A stretch of 64,000 nucleotides of DNA from Paenibacillus sp. V4I7 (GTDB taxonomy: Bacteria; Bacillota; Bacilli; Paenibacillales; NBRC-103111). The stretch spans positions 1,426,001-1,490,000 of the forward strand of contig NZ_JAUSZD010000002.1 of the NCBI RefSeq assembly GCF_030817275.1, given 5' to 3'. A program made the position numbers and the translations under genes. Under the pieces are notes generated by a model, which saw only the letters and a list, made by a program, of their open reading frames with translations, searched no databases and was not told where the DNA came from. Shown here one piece after another: positions 1 to 9,798 of this stretch (its first letter is position 1; the number at the start of each line of letters is the position of its first letter).

Positions 1-3000
1 AATCATACACAATTTGCAAATTCTGAGGCGTATGCAAGAGTGACTTGGGATGCTTCGGTTTACCTAGGTGAGCAAGTCTATTTAATGCTTGTGGACCAGA
101 TAGCAGCAGGCGGATGGCAGCACGTGAATATTGACGATATCCATGTTTATAATCTGCCTCATGACATTGTGAATCCTGACTTCGAAACGGGCGACTTGAC
201 GGGTTGGACTGTTACGAGCACTGAGGCACCTGGTCGAGTCACTTCTGAAGTAAATTACTGGCATCCTGACCCGATTAATAAAGTCGGTGAGTATCACTTC
301 TGGGGTGACGATTGGAAGGAAGGCAGTATCCAATCAAGCACGTTTGTGCTAGGTGGGAATGGTGAAATTAATTTCATGCTAGGCGGAGGTAATTTCCCCC
401 AAACGGAGTATGTTGCGCTAATTCGTGCTTCTGACGGGAAAGAACTGATCAAATCCACGCATACAGCTCATGCAGGCTCTGAGGGGTACGATCGAGTTGT
501 GTGGGATGCTTCTGCATTTATAGGTGAGGAAGTGTATCTGAAAGCAGTGGATAGCGTGCCTGGCGGCGGGTGGCAGCATGTTAACCTTGACGATATTCAT
601 GTATTCAATAACGATCCGGTCGATATCTTGAATCCAAGCTTCGAAACAGGCACTTTAGAGGGCTGGCAAGCTGCAGGTGATGCTTTTACAGGAACTGCTT
701 CCGCTGAGACAATGTCGGGTGAAGACCCAATCAACCAAATAGGCAATTACTATATTCAAGGTTTAGCTGGCGCCGGTTCGGGTAATGCGAATGCAAGAAC
801 AGGCTCTCTCCAATCGTCAGTCTTTAAACTTGGCGGCAACGGTGAAATTAACTTTATGTTAAGCGGTCATCATGATCCGAATAATCTTTACGTTGCGTTA
901 GTAAACGCGGAAGACGATTCAATCCTATTCAGTGAGACACCGGCAAATGGTGCGGTAAACCCTGAATCTCTTCGACGGATCGTTTGGGATGCCAAAGCCT
1001 ACTTAGGGCAAAAGATGTTTTTGAAAGTTATGGACAATAGTCTAACAGGACATTTGAATGTCGACGATTTCCATGTTCGTAATACAGGTTCTCCTTCCTA
1101 TGTGATGAATAATGAAGATTTTGAAATAGGAGATTTATCAGGATGGACAGAAGGTGGAAACGCATTTTCAATTTCTGATCAGGACACTGATTCTTCGGGA
1201 AATGCCTACGGGCAACAGCGCAATTATCATGTTGTCGGAAATAACGAAGCGACAGGCACTTTAACATCCAGTATATTCAGGCTGGCCGGGACAGGGACTG
1301 TTAATTTTAAAATTAGCGGAGATATAGACGTTGACCATCTTTATGTGTCATTAGTTCGAGCATCCGACCATAAAGAATTGTTTAGAGCAACAGGTCACAA
1401 CTCTCAGAGTTATCAAACCGTTAGTTGGGACGCTTCGAAATTTATAAACGAAGAGCTTTATTTCTCCATTGTCGATAACTCAACGACAGGTCATATCCAT
1501 GTCGATGATTTCAACTACTATGTGTCTCATGAAGTTATGAATGGCGATTTCGAAAGCGGAGACCTGCGTGGTTGGAAGGTCGTTGAGGGTAACGCTTTCG
1601 ATAATACGATTACTACGCAGGATAAATTCTGGGGAACAAAGCCATTTAAGCACAATGGACTTTATCATCTCTGGGGGTTTCATGGCGGTGGAGATGGCAG
1701 AAAGGGAATTATGGAATCCAGCCATTTCATCGCTTTGGGCGATAAGAATATCCCTACATCGGGAAGATTAACTTTCCTGTTGGGCGGTGGTTCGGATATT
1801 GACAACTTATATGTTGCGCTAGTAAGGGATCGAACAGGCGAGATTCTTTACACGACTACAGGTAATAGTGATGAACAATATTCAGAGCATGTTTTTGACG
1901 CTACCCCGTATGCCGGTGAAGAACTGTATTTCCGGATTGTGGATCAAACAACTGCAGGATGGGGACATCTCAACCTGGATCGCTTTGTGACAGTGAATGC
2001 TGTTTCACAATTGGAAAACCCTGATTTTGAAACTGGCGATTTGTCTGGGTGGACGCTGGAAGGTGAAGCATTCGCAGATTCTGTCTCAAATTTACCCGGG
2101 AATGGAAACTATGGAACGTATTATGTGAACGGGAATAAAGTGAGTAACCCTGCCTTGACAGGTACATTGTCATCCAAAGTATTCCAATTTACAGGGACTG
2201 GTATTCTGAGCTTTTTGGTCGCTGGAGGCAAAGATGCTGCTCAACTGCATGTAGCTCTAGTCAGAGCTTCTGATCATATGGAACTGTTTAGAGCCACAGG
2301 ATCGGACTCAGACATATTTCAGGATGTTACATGGGATGCTTCAGCTTACCTGGGGGAAGAAGTATATTTTAAAGTTGTAGACAATAAAACTTCAGGGATT
2401 TTCGGATATATGAGTGTAGATGATTTTCAACTGAGTATTCCGCGTGAAAAATACTTAGAACAATACAGACCACAGTTCCATTTTACACCTGAGAAAAATT
2501 GGATGAATGATCCGAACGGTATGGTCTATTTTGATGGAGAGTACCATCTGTTTTTCCAGCATACGCCATTCTCCACATCTCCTGCCTTCGATAAGATGCA
2601 TTGGGGGCATGCAGTAAGTAAAGATCTTACACATTGGGAAGAGCTTCCAGTAGCTTTGGCGCCTGATGAGCACGGTGCTATTTTCTCTGGTGGTGCTGTA
2701 TACGATGCGAATAACACATCTGGATTCTTTAATGAAGAAGGATCAGGTCTGGTAGCGTTCTATACTCAAAATGGGGCGAAACAGGTGCAGAGTATTGCTT
2801 ACAGTAAGGATAAAGGCAGAACATGGATCAAATATGATGGAAATCCAGTCCTGTTGCCAGATGCTGCAGCGGATTTAAGGGAGCCGAAGGGCAATGCGCC
2901 GGATTTCAGGGATCCTAAAGTATTCTGGCATAATGACACTCAAAAATGGATCATGCAATTAGCAGTTGGTAATAAGGTCGAGTTGTATTCATCGACAAAT

Positions 3001-5625
3001 TTAAAAGAATGGAATTATGAAAGCTCATTCGGTTATAGCGGTCTTGGCTCACATTTCGGTATCTATGAATGTCCTGAATTGATCGAGCTTTCGATTGATG
3101 GAGATCCGAACAACAAGAAATGGGTTATGATTATTAGTGGCGGCGACGGTAACGGAAACATCAAAACAGATCCTCAACCTCCAGGTAAAGGGTCGGGCAT
3201 GCAGTATTTTATCGGCACGTTCGATGGTAAAACCTTTACACCGGATGAACTGCCAACTCCTGAACAATCCAATTGGATTGACTTTGGTTCAGATTTTTAT
3301 GCGGCAGTAACATGGGACAATATTAGAGACGAGCAAGGAAGACCAATATGGATCGCATGGATGAATAACTGGAGATATGCGAGCAATACGCCTACAAGTA
3401 CTTGGCGGGGTGGAATGAGCATTCCACGCACCATTGAGCTTAAGACGACTGCTGATGGAATTCGTCTAGTTCAAGAGCCGGTTAAGCAGCTGGAACAGTT
3501 AAGAAAGCCGGTTCTGCAGTGGAACAATTTCCAAGTTCAACCGGGTCACAATGTCCTGCAAGCTGTATATGGAAGCACAATGGAAATTGTCGCGGAATTT
3601 GATTTGCAGGATGCAGCGGAATTTGGCTTCAAGGTTCGTAAGTCCGATACGCAGGAGACAGTGATCGGGTATGACACTTTGAGTCGAAAAGTGTTTGTAG
3701 ACCGCACACATTCAGGAGGACCAGAAGTAAGTGATATTGTCCCTGTCCGACAAGAAGCTCCTCTCATTCCGGAAAATAACAAAATTAAACTTCATATCTT
3801 CGTGGATGAGGATACCCTTGAAGTGTTTGCAAATGATGGAAGAGGAGTTTTCACAGATCAAATATTCCCTGATTCGAACAGTAAGGGACTTGAGCTTTAT
3901 GCAAAAAATGGGGAAGTGAACGTCAACTCCTTAAGTATTTATCAGCTTGACAGCATTTGGGCGGATAGGTCGATCAAGAAGCTTCAAATGGATAAAAGAA
4001 GTTACACGCTTGAAACGAATGGAACCCTCCCAACCATTGTATCGGCTCTTGTTTTAAGTCCAATGACTGAAACTGTAAGTCAAGCGGTATATGGCGGTGC
4101 CATTCATGATGTAAACAACTCTGTAACGGGAATCGTGTATGGAGGTTTGCAGGGTATGCCATTAACCGTATATGGATATGGAGATCTAACAAGCAAACAA
4201 ATTGTTACGGACCAAGCAGTCTTCAAAAGCTCTGATCCTTCTATAGCCATTGTGAATGCTGCCGGCATCGTATATGGGAAGCGACCGGGTCAAACCTTGA
4301 TTACAGCTGCGTATAAAGGACATGTGGCAACAGCTTCTGTCACGGTTTTACAATCAAATGACCCAGACCCAGACCCAGACCCAGACCCAGACCCAGACCC
4401 AGACCCAGACCCAGACCCAGACCCTACGCCGCAGCCCCCAGTAACTACAGGGGTGGGCACAACGCCAAACAATCAGGGCCGACTAGTTGTTCCGACTAGT
4501 TTAATTAATAGAATTGCTGTGGGTAAAGTTTCGAAAGAGACGCTGAATAAAGCGTTGGATGCAGCCGGGATTGACGCTAAAGGCACCAAAAAGATAACAA
4601 TCGAATTGGATAAAGCGGATGATGTTAAAGGGTACAGCATCGAGATACCATCTACGTTTATATCGAGTAATCATGCTAATCGACAATTTGAAATTCGTAG
4701 TCCAATAGGCACAATGACTTTATCGAGTCAGATGTTTACCGAAGGCGCGTTCAATGAGAATGACAACATTGTATTAAGTATGACTCATGCGGATCATGAT
4801 GCAGCACAATCTGAAATCGGAGAAAGACCTGTTCTTGAATTAATTGCCACTTTGAATGGTAAAGTTATTCCATGGCGTAATGCGGATGCTCCTGTTCAGG
4901 TAGCTATCAATTACACGCCTGTAGCAGAAGAAATGAACAATACGGATCATTTAGTTGTCTGGTATCTGGAGCCATCCGGCAGCATCGCACCTGTTCCAAA
5001 TGCCAAATTTAATAAAGCAACGGGTGAAATGATCTTTAAAACGATCCATTTCAGCTATTATGCAATTGCTTATGTGAATAAGTCCTTTGATGATCTTAAT
5101 GATTATGCTTGGGCTAAAAAGCAGATCGAACTCCTTGCATCCAAAGGCATTATTCAAGGCACAACAGAGATAGCTTTTGCTCCGCAAGAGGATATTACAA
5201 GGGCAGACTTTATTCTGCTGCTTGTACGCGCACTTGAATTAACGGCCCAAGCGGATTCCAACTTTGATGATGTTAAATCGGATGATTATTATTATGAAGC
5301 GGTCAGCATCGCCACAAAGCTGGGTATTACTAATGGCATAGATGGAAGCCACTTTAACCCGAATGCTTCCATTACAAGGCAGGATATGATAGTTATGCTG
5401 AATAGAGCGATGGCTGCAGCGAAACGCGATGCAGCCAAAGGTACAAAATCGGATTTGACTGTATTCAAGGATAGTAATGATATTTCGTCATATGCCATTG
5501 ACAGTGTTTCTTCTCTTGTGAAATCCCATATTATTGAAGGAAACAATGGGAAGATTCATCCATTCGATCATACGACGAGGGCTGAGACGGCTGTAGTGCT
5601 TTACCGATTATTGATACAGGAATAA
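1..5625 (+). CDS. SLH-anchored GH32 fructan hydrolase (levanase/fructanase type), 5'-partial
   Basis: The frame is open from base 1, so the start lies outside the window; 1874 residues are visible. The first ~55 codons end one binding-type module. Five complete modules of 140-160 residues follow, starting near 172, 631, 1111, 1540 and 2017, each with an N-x-(D/S)-F-E-x-G-x-L-x-G-W opening. A GH32 catalytic region then spans about 2437-3950. It shows WMNDPNG (nucleophile Asp codon 2509), FRDPK (Asp codon 2911) and YECPEL (acid/base Glu codon 3067). Next come an Ig-like stretch, a Asp-Pro linker, an uncharacterised beta domain and three SLH repeats (5086-5619), which tether proteins to secondary cell-wall polymer. 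The enzyme should hydrolyse levan, inulin or sucrose-type beta-fructosides at the cell surface. Exact specificity cannot be read from sequence. The CUT2 importer downstream is a plausible fructose uptake partner. Confidence 0.93.
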   Translation, partial: NHTQFANSEAYARVTWDASVYLGEQVYLMLVDQIAAGGWQHVNIDDIHVYNLPHDIVNPDFETGDLTGWTVTSTEAPGRVTSEVNYWHPDPINKVGEYHFWGDDWKEGSIQSSTFVLGGNGEINFMLGGGNFPQTEYVALIRASDGKELIKSTHTAHAGSEGYDRVVWDASAFIGEEVYLKAVDSVPGGGWQHVNLDDIHVFNNDPVDILNPSFETGTLEGWQAAGDAFTGTASAETMSGEDPINQIGNYYIQGLAGAGSGNANARTGSLQSSVFKLGGNGEINFMLSGHHDPNNLYVALVNAEDDSILFSETPANGAVNPESLRRIVWDAKAYLGQKMFLKVMDNSLTGHLNVDDFHVRNTGSPSYVMNNEDFEIGDLSGWTEGGNAFSISDQDTDSSGNAYGQQRNYHVVGNNEATGTLTSSIFRLAGTGTVNFKISGDIDVDHLYVSLVRASDHKELFRATGHNSQSYQTVSWDASKFINEELYFSIVDNSTTGHIHVDDFNYYVSHEVMNGDFESGDLRGWKVVEGNAFDNTITTQDKFWGTKPFKHNGLYHLWGFHGGGDGRKGIMESSHFIALGDKNIPTSGRLTFLLGGGSDIDNLYVALVRDRTGEILYTTTGNSDEQYSEHVFDATPYAGEELYFRIVDQTTAGWGHLNLDRFVTVNAVSQLENPDFETGDLSGWTLEGEAFADSVSNLPGNGNYGTYYVNGNKVSNPALTGTLSSKVFQFTGTGILSFLVAGGKDAAQLHVALVRASDHMELFRATGSDSDIFQDVTWDASAYLGEEVYFKVVDNKTSGIFGYMSVDDFQLSIPREKYLEQYRPQFHFTPEKNWMNDPNGMVYFDGEYHLFFQHTPFSTSPAFDKMHWGHAVSKDLTHWEELPVALAPDEHGAIFSGGAVYDANNTSGFFNEEGSGLVAFYTQNGAKQVQSIAYSKDKGRTWIKYDGNPVLLPDAAADLREPKGNAPDFRDPKVFWHNDTQKWIMQLAVGNKVELYSSTNLKEWNYESSFGYSGLGSHFGIYECPELIELSIDGDPNNKKWVMIISGGDGNGNIKTDPQPPGKGSGMQYFIGTFDGKTFTPDELPTPEQSNWIDFGSDFYAAVTWDNIRDEQGRPIWIAWMNNWRYASNTPTSTWRGGMSIPRTIELKTTADGIRLVQEPVKQLEQLRKPVLQWNNFQVQPGHNVLQAVYGSTMEIVAEFDLQDAAEFGFKVRKSDTQETVIGYDTLSRKVFVDRTHSGGPEVSDIVPVRQEAPLIPENNKIKLHIFVDEDTLEVFANDGRGVFTDQIFPDSNSKGLELYAKNGEVNVNSLSIYQLDSIWADRSIKKLQMDKRSYTLETNGTLPTIVSALVLSPMTETVSQAVYGGAIHDVNNSVTGIVYGGLQGMPLTVYGYGDLTSKQIVTDQAVFKSSDPSIAIVNAAGIVYGKRPGQTLITAAYKGHVATASVTVLQSNDPDPDPDPDPDPDPDPDPDPDPTPQPPVTTGVGTTPNNQGRLVVPTSLINRIAVGKVSKETLNKALDAAGIDAKGTKKITIELDKADDVKGYSIEIPSTFISSNHANRQFEIRSPIGTMTLSSQMFTEGAFNENDNIVLSMTHADHDAAQSEIGERPVLELIATLNGKVIPWRNADAPVQVAINYTPVAEEMNNTDHLVVWYLEPSGSIAPVPNAKFNKATGEMIFKTIHFSYYAIAYVNKSFDDLNDYAWAKKQIELLASKGIIQGTTEIAFAPQEDITRADFILLLVRALELTAQADSNFDDVKSDDYYYEAVSIATKLGITNGIDGSHFNPNASITRQDMIVMLNRAMAAAKRDAAKGTKSDLTVFKDSNDISSYAIDSVSSLVKSHIIEGNNGKIHPFDHTTRAETAVVLYRLLIQE
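4360..4425 (+). repeat. In-frame hexanucleotide repeat (GACCCA)n coding a Asp-Pro linker
   Basis: About eleven tandem copies of gaccca encode an Asp-Pro linker between the Ig-like region and the C-terminal beta domain of the GH32 protein. The unit is six bases, so copy-number slippage would change linker length without breaking the frame. Confidence 0.9.
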
Positions 5626-5690
5626 GCGCAACCAAGACGAATTGGTGTGAAGAGTATAAGTTTTCAGAGGTAGTAGAAGTAACAAGATAT

Positions 5691-5729
5691 AGCCCTAGCC
5701 TGATTCATAACAGGCCAGGGCTTTTTTGT
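5691..5729 (+). terminator. Rho-independent terminator of the GH32 gene
   Basis: An agccctagcctg arm pairs with caggccagggct (one mismatch) around an 8-base loop and is followed by a T-run. It lies 66 bases after the stop codon. Confidence 0.85.
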
Positions 5730-6025
5730 TTAGTAGAGAAATTTCAACAGTTACGAGAGGATTTTCTATTATTTTTTGTTTTTATCACAGGTATGATTAA
5801 GACACATCAAACAACCATTCACTCTTTTAGGGAGGTGAGACTACTTTTAGGTAAGTAATTAGTGTCAATCGTGCGTGACTTCATTTGGGGGATTTGGTTG
5901 TATCCAAAAAAAAGGAGGGAGAAAAGAACATACTAAAGAGTTTTACACTTTAATTATCACATATCTTCCTATTGTTCGCCAAACTTATTTTTTAAAAAAT
6001 TATAATAATTCGGAGGAATTTGAAT
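5730..6025 (+). other. Long leader upstream of the CUT2 importer genes
   Basis: This AT-rich stretch between the GH32 terminator and the binding-protein gene contains no convincing gene. It has SD-like purine runs near 5830 and 5914 without a good ORF behind them. No promoter with acceptable -35/-10 spacing could be fixed by eye, although the importer promoter must lie here or upstream. Confidence 0.4.
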
Positions 6026-7024
6026 ATGAAAAACATGAAAATGATCTTATTGCTTTTTGTTGTATTTGCACTTTCGGCTTGTGGTAAAGCAGCGGAAACC
6101 AAACCCGCAGCAGCAACTGGGGCGCCAGCAGAAACAGCTAGCGCAGCTAAAGCAGCAGATCCGGCACCTAAGAAAAAAGTAGTTATTGGTTTGACGGTAC
6201 AAAACTTAAGCAATCCTTTCTTTGTAGCGATGTCCAAAGGTGCAGCTGAAGCTGCTAAGAAACACGGCGGTGAAGTTATCGCCGTTAGTGCAGAAGATAA
6301 TTTGGCGACACAAACCGCCCAAATCGAAGATTTTATTACCAAAAAAGTAAGTATGATTATTCTAAGCTCCGTAGATACCAAAGGTATTGCAGCAGCAGTG
6401 GGTCAAGCTAAAGCTGCAGGTATTCCAATCATTTCTGTCGATACAATTTCTGAAGGTGGCGTTAATGCGAGTGTAACTTCCGATAACGTTCAAGCAGGAA
6501 GAATAGCAGGTGAATATTTAGTTAAAAGGTTGAATGGAAAAGGAAATATTGCCGTACTAGACGGTCCGCCAGTATCTGCTGTAACAGACCGCATTGCAGG
6601 ATTTAATGAAGCTCTCAAAGCAGCTCCGGGAATTAAGATAGTTGCTAATCAAAATGGTAACGGCAATCGTGAAACATCACTAGGAAAAATGGAAACCATT
6701 CTACAAGCAAACGGTAAAGGGAAAATTGATGCCGTATTTGCTATTAATGATCCATCAGGTATTGGCGCCAAAATTGCTGCAGAGCAAGCAGGTCGCGACA
6801 AGGAAATGTTTATCGTCGGTGTGGATGGATCTCCGGATGCAGTGACTACACTGAAAGAAAACAAAAGCTATGTTGGAAGCTCAGCACAAAATCCTTTTAA
6901 TATGATTACAATTGCGGTTGAAACGGCATTTAAAGTTCTTGCTGGTGAAAAAGTGGAACCATTAATTAAACTTCCAACTGACTTCATTACGACAGAAAAC
7001 GTTAAAGACTATAAAGGCTGGTAA
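6026..7024 (+). CDS. CUT2 sugar ABC transporter substrate-binding lipoprotein (RbsB type)
   Basis: A 332-residue lipoprotein starts with a short positive segment, a hydrophobic core and lipobox LSAC (Cys19). An Ala/Pro-rich tether follows, then a periplasmic-binding-protein fold of the ribose/galactose class: VVIGLTVQNLSNPFFVAM near the start of the domain, and IVGVDGSPDAV late in it. ATG 6026 lies nine bases after GGAGG; the TTG six bases upstream is too close to that site. It should capture a monosaccharide outside the membrane and deliver it to the permease two genes downstream. Ribose, fructose or another sugar cannot be told apart by eye. The position after a fructan hydrolase favours fructose by inference only. 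Confidence 0.9.
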   Translation: MKNMKMILLLFVVFALSACGKAAETKPAAATGAPAETASAAKAADPAPKKKVVIGLTVQNLSNPFFVAMSKGAAEAAKKHGGEVIAVSAEDNLATQTAQIEDFITKKVSMIILSSVDTKGIAAAVGQAKAAGIPIISVDTISEGGVNASVTSDNVQAGRIAGEYLVKRLNGKGNIAVLDGPPVSAVTDRIAGFNEALKAAPGIKIVANQNGNGNRETSLGKMETILQANGKGKIDAVFAINDPSGIGAKIAAEQAGRDKEMFIVGVDGSPDAVTTLKENKSYVGSSAQNPFNMITIAVETAFKVLAGEKVEPLIKLPTDFITTENVKDYKGW

Positions 7025-7038
7025 TATGGAGTCATTCC

Positions 7039-7076
7039 TACGATGTGGTTCCCCTTTCTGGGGGTGCCACATCGTA
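7039..7076 (+). terminator. Intergenic stem-loop between binding-protein and ATPase genes
   Basis: A tacgatgtgg arm pairs with ccacatcgta and encloses a second cccc/gggg pairing. There is no T-run, so it is more likely an mRNA-stabilising or partial-attenuation hairpin. Such an element would keep binding-protein mRNA above that of the ATPase and permease. Confidence 0.65.
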
Positions 7077-7130
7077 TAAATTCAATCGTCAACAAACGAT
7101 ATAAACTAATAAATGGGTTGGAGTGAGAAC

Positions 7131-8684
7131 ATGGAAGTTGTGCAAGCGGAAGTTGAAAAAAACATTTCCTCTGAATCGTCAATAGTGTTAAGCATGCGAG
7201 CGATTTCCAAGTCTTTCTCTGGGGTTACCGTATTAAAAAACATAAACATCGATCTGCATAAAGGTGAAGTACATGCTTTAATGGGAGAGAACGGTGCCGG
7301 TAAGTCGACGCTTATGAAGATTATGGCAGGGATATACCGTCCAGATAACGGCGAGATTATGTATCGAGGCAAATCGATTACTTGGCATAATGCGATGGAA
7401 GCGCGTGAGAAAGGCATTAGTGTCATTCATCAAGAGCTTAATCTTTCACCGAATATAACCATCGGTGAGAACGTATTGATGGGAACCAAATTCCCGAAAA
7501 ATAAGTTCGGTATGGTGGACTGGAAGAAAGTTCACGAGCGAGCCCATTTCTTATTACAATCAATCGGATCTGAATTGGATCCAAGATCATATGTCTCAAC
7601 TTTAAGTGTTGCCCAACAACAAATGGTGGAAATCGCGAGAGCCCTATCTATAGAAGCAGAAGTTCTAGTGATGGATGAACCAACAGCTTCGTTAACACAC
7701 AAAGAAATAGATAAGCTGTTTATTATTATTAATGAACTCAAACAAAAAGGTGTTGCGATCGTTTACATTTCACATCGTATGGATGAAATTTTTAAAATTT
7801 CTGATCGTTGTACCATTTTGCGTGATGGAGAGTGGATTACAACGATTCCTATCGCCGAAACCAATCCGGAGCATCTGGTTAAGACAATGGTTGGTCGTGA
7901 ATTAAACGATTTATTTCAAAAACCGCCTTCACATACGATCTGGATTAAAGATAAAATACCGGTTTTAGAGGTTAAAGGTTTATCTGATAACAAAAATGTA
8001 AAGGATATTTCGCTAAAGGTGCATTCAGGAGAAATTGTTGGGATTTCAGGATTGGTAGGGGCAGGAAGAACAGAACTAGTCAGAGCGATCTTTGGTTTAT
8101 CAGAAATAACGGCAGGTGAAATTCTGATTAACGGTCAATCGGTGAAAATCTCTTCTCCAGAAGATGCTATACGATATGGTATTGCTCATGTTCCGGAAAG
8201 TCGTAAGGAGCAAGGGCTATTCCTGAATATGTCTGTCAAAGAAAATATTATGATGGCTGAAATGTATAAATATCGAAAAGCAGCCCTCTTAGATTGGTCG
8301 CAAATAAGCAATGAAGCTGATAGGTATATAAGTGAATTAGGCATTAAAACGGCAAACAAAGAACAAAAGGTGGTCAGCTTGAGCGGAGGAAATCAGCAAA
8401 AAGCACTGCTTGCACGTTGGTTATCCATCCAGCCTAAAGTGCTTTTGTTAGATGAACCGACAAGAGGTGTCGACATTGGCGCGAAAACTGAAATTCATAA
8501 AGTTATTTGTAAATTAGCCAAAAACGGTCTTGCTGTGTTAGTCATTTCCTCTGAGCTGCCAGAAATATTAGCGCTGAGTGATCGTATACTTGTTATGCAT
8601 GAGGGTAAATTACGGGCAAACCTGCAGCGGGAAGACGCGACGCAAGAAAAAATCATGTATTATGCAACGGGGGAGATCAAATGA
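7131..8684 (+). CDS. CUT2 sugar ABC transporter ATP-binding protein (RbsA type, double NBD)
   Basis: This 517-residue protein carries two fused nucleotide-binding domains. The first has Walker A GENGAGKST (residues ~52-60), signature LSVAQQQ and Walker B VLVMDEPTAS. The second has the degenerate P-loop GLVGAGRTE typical of RbsA/MglA, signature LSGGNQQK and Walker B VLLLDEPTRG. It energises sugar import at the cytoplasmic face. ATG 7131 is chosen because GGAG sits seven bases upstream; an in-frame ATG at 7113 has no ribosome binding site. The stop overlaps the permease start (ATGA), indicating coupled translation. Confidence 0.92.
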   Translation: MEVVQAEVEKNISSESSIVLSMRAISKSFSGVTVLKNINIDLHKGEVHALMGENGAGKSTLMKIMAGIYRPDNGEIMYRGKSITWHNAMEAREKGISVIHQELNLSPNITIGENVLMGTKFPKNKFGMVDWKKVHERAHFLLQSIGSELDPRSYVSTLSVAQQQMVEIARALSIEAEVLVMDEPTASLTHKEIDKLFIIINELKQKGVAIVYISHRMDEIFKISDRCTILRDGEWITTIPIAETNPEHLVKTMVGRELNDLFQKPPSHTIWIKDKIPVLEVKGLSDNKNVKDISLKVHSGEIVGISGLVGAGRTELVRAIFGLSEITAGEILINGQSVKISSPEDAIRYGIAHVPESRKEQGLFLNMSVKENIMMAEMYKYRKAALLDWSQISNEADRYISELGIKTANKEQKVVSLSGGNQQKALLARWLSIQPKVLLLDEPTRGVDIGAKTEIHKVICKLAKNGLAVLVISSELPEILALSDRILVMHEGKLRANLQREDATQEKIMYYATGEIK

Positions 8685-9658
8685 GTGCTGGAATGGAAGC
8701 AATTGTTAATAAAAAAATGAATGTTGGATTATCCATGAGAAAAATTTGGAATCAACTAGGCATGTTAATTGTGTTAGTTGCTATTTGTATCATACTCGCC
8801 ATTTTTGCACCTAATTTCACCGATACGGGGAATATTCTCAATATATTAAAGCAATCGTCCGTTATCGGAATTCTTGCAGCGGGTATGACCCTGGTTATTC
8901 TGACGGGCGGGATTGATTTATCCGTGGGATCGACTATCGCACTTTCTGGCGTCGTATCCGTAATGTTGTCAAAACTAGGAGTTAACCCTTTTATTGCCAT
9001 GTTCGCTGGGATTGCGGTGGGATATGCAGCAGGCTGGATCAATGGTTTTCTGACTGCAAGAACCAAACTTCCATCCTTTATTGTTACATTAGGCAGTATG
9101 ACTTATATTAGAGGCGCTGCTTTCGTGATTAGCGGGGGATTACCTACCATACTGGCTTCGGAACCGTTTAAGTTTATTGGATCAGGGAAGATCCTATCGG
9201 TTCCAACCCCCATATACATTATGCTCAGTGTCTATATTGTTATGTTTATCGTACTTAAATACACGATGTTTGGCAGACATATTTATGCGATTGGGGGAAA
9301 TGAAGAGGCAGCGAGATTAACAGGTATTAAGGTTGAAAAGACATTAATTAATGTGTATGCCATTAGTGGTTTATGTGCGGGATTAGCTGGCGTAGTACTT
9401 GCAGGGCGTTTAATTTCCGGTCAGCCGAATGCTGGAAGCATGGCCGAGCTTGATGCCATTGCTGCCGTTGTTCTCGGCGGAACGAGCCTGGCTGGGGGAA
9501 TTGGCCGAATTCAGATGACCATTATTGGTGTGCTAATTTTGGGCGTAATTAGAAATGGATTGACACTTTTAAATGTTAGCTTCTTTTGGCAAACCGTTAT
9601 TACAGGTGTTGTTATCGTACTTGCGGTGCTTTTGGATCGTCTCCGCACCGATAAGTAA
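8681..9658 (+). CDS. CUT2 sugar ABC transporter permease (RbsC type)
   Basis: A 325-residue, strongly hydrophobic protein with about nine membrane segments. It shows the family signatures MTLVILTGGIDLSVGS near residue 70, GRHIYAIGGNEEAARLTG in the cytoplasmic loop and AVVLGGTSLAGG late in the protein. It forms the membrane channel for the binding protein and the double ATPase upstream. It overlaps the ATPase stop by four bases. No kinase, mutarotase or LacI repressor gene follows, so this is a bare importer operon rather than a complete rbs operon. Confidence 0.92.
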   Translation: MSAGMEAIVNKKMNVGLSMRKIWNQLGMLIVLVAICIILAIFAPNFTDTGNILNILKQSSVIGILAAGMTLVILTGGIDLSVGSTIALSGVVSVMLSKLGVNPFIAMFAGIAVGYAAGWINGFLTARTKLPSFIVTLGSMTYIRGAAFVISGGLPTILASEPFKFIGSGKILSVPTPIYIMLSVYIVMFIVLKYTMFGRHIYAIGGNEEAARLTGIKVEKTLINVYAISGLCAGLAGVVLAGRLISGQPNAGSMAELDAIAAVVLGGTSLAGGIGRIQMTIIGVLILGVIRNGLTLLNVSFFWQTVITGVVIVLAVLLDRLRTDK

Positions 9659-9711
9659 GAGGAAGGGCTGAATGTGGTGAAATGATGGATTGGAGATGAC
9701 CCAACTTAACG

Positions 9712-9759
9712 CAATATTTATCAGTGCGGGGGCAAGAGGGGGCAGATAAATATTGAACT
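9712..9759 (+). terminator. Stem-loop after the CUT2 importer operon
   Basis: An aatatttatc arm pairs with gataaatatt around a G-rich loop and is followed by gaactttt. It lies between convergent genes and may end transcription from both sides, although the T-run is short. Confidence 0.5.
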
Positions 9760-9798
9760 TTTGCATTAATATCGCTACCCAACCAAAGAGTCATGTTA

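Noticed and set aside
4290..4472. Antisense frame coding a Gly-Ser repeat
   Set aside because: It is the complement of the (GACCCA)n linker repeat in the GH32 gene and has no start signal.
5875..6087. 70-codon open frame upstream of the CUT2 binding-protein gene
   Set aside because: It overlaps the start of the lipoprotein gene in another frame, has an unremarkable composition and no homology pattern I recognise.
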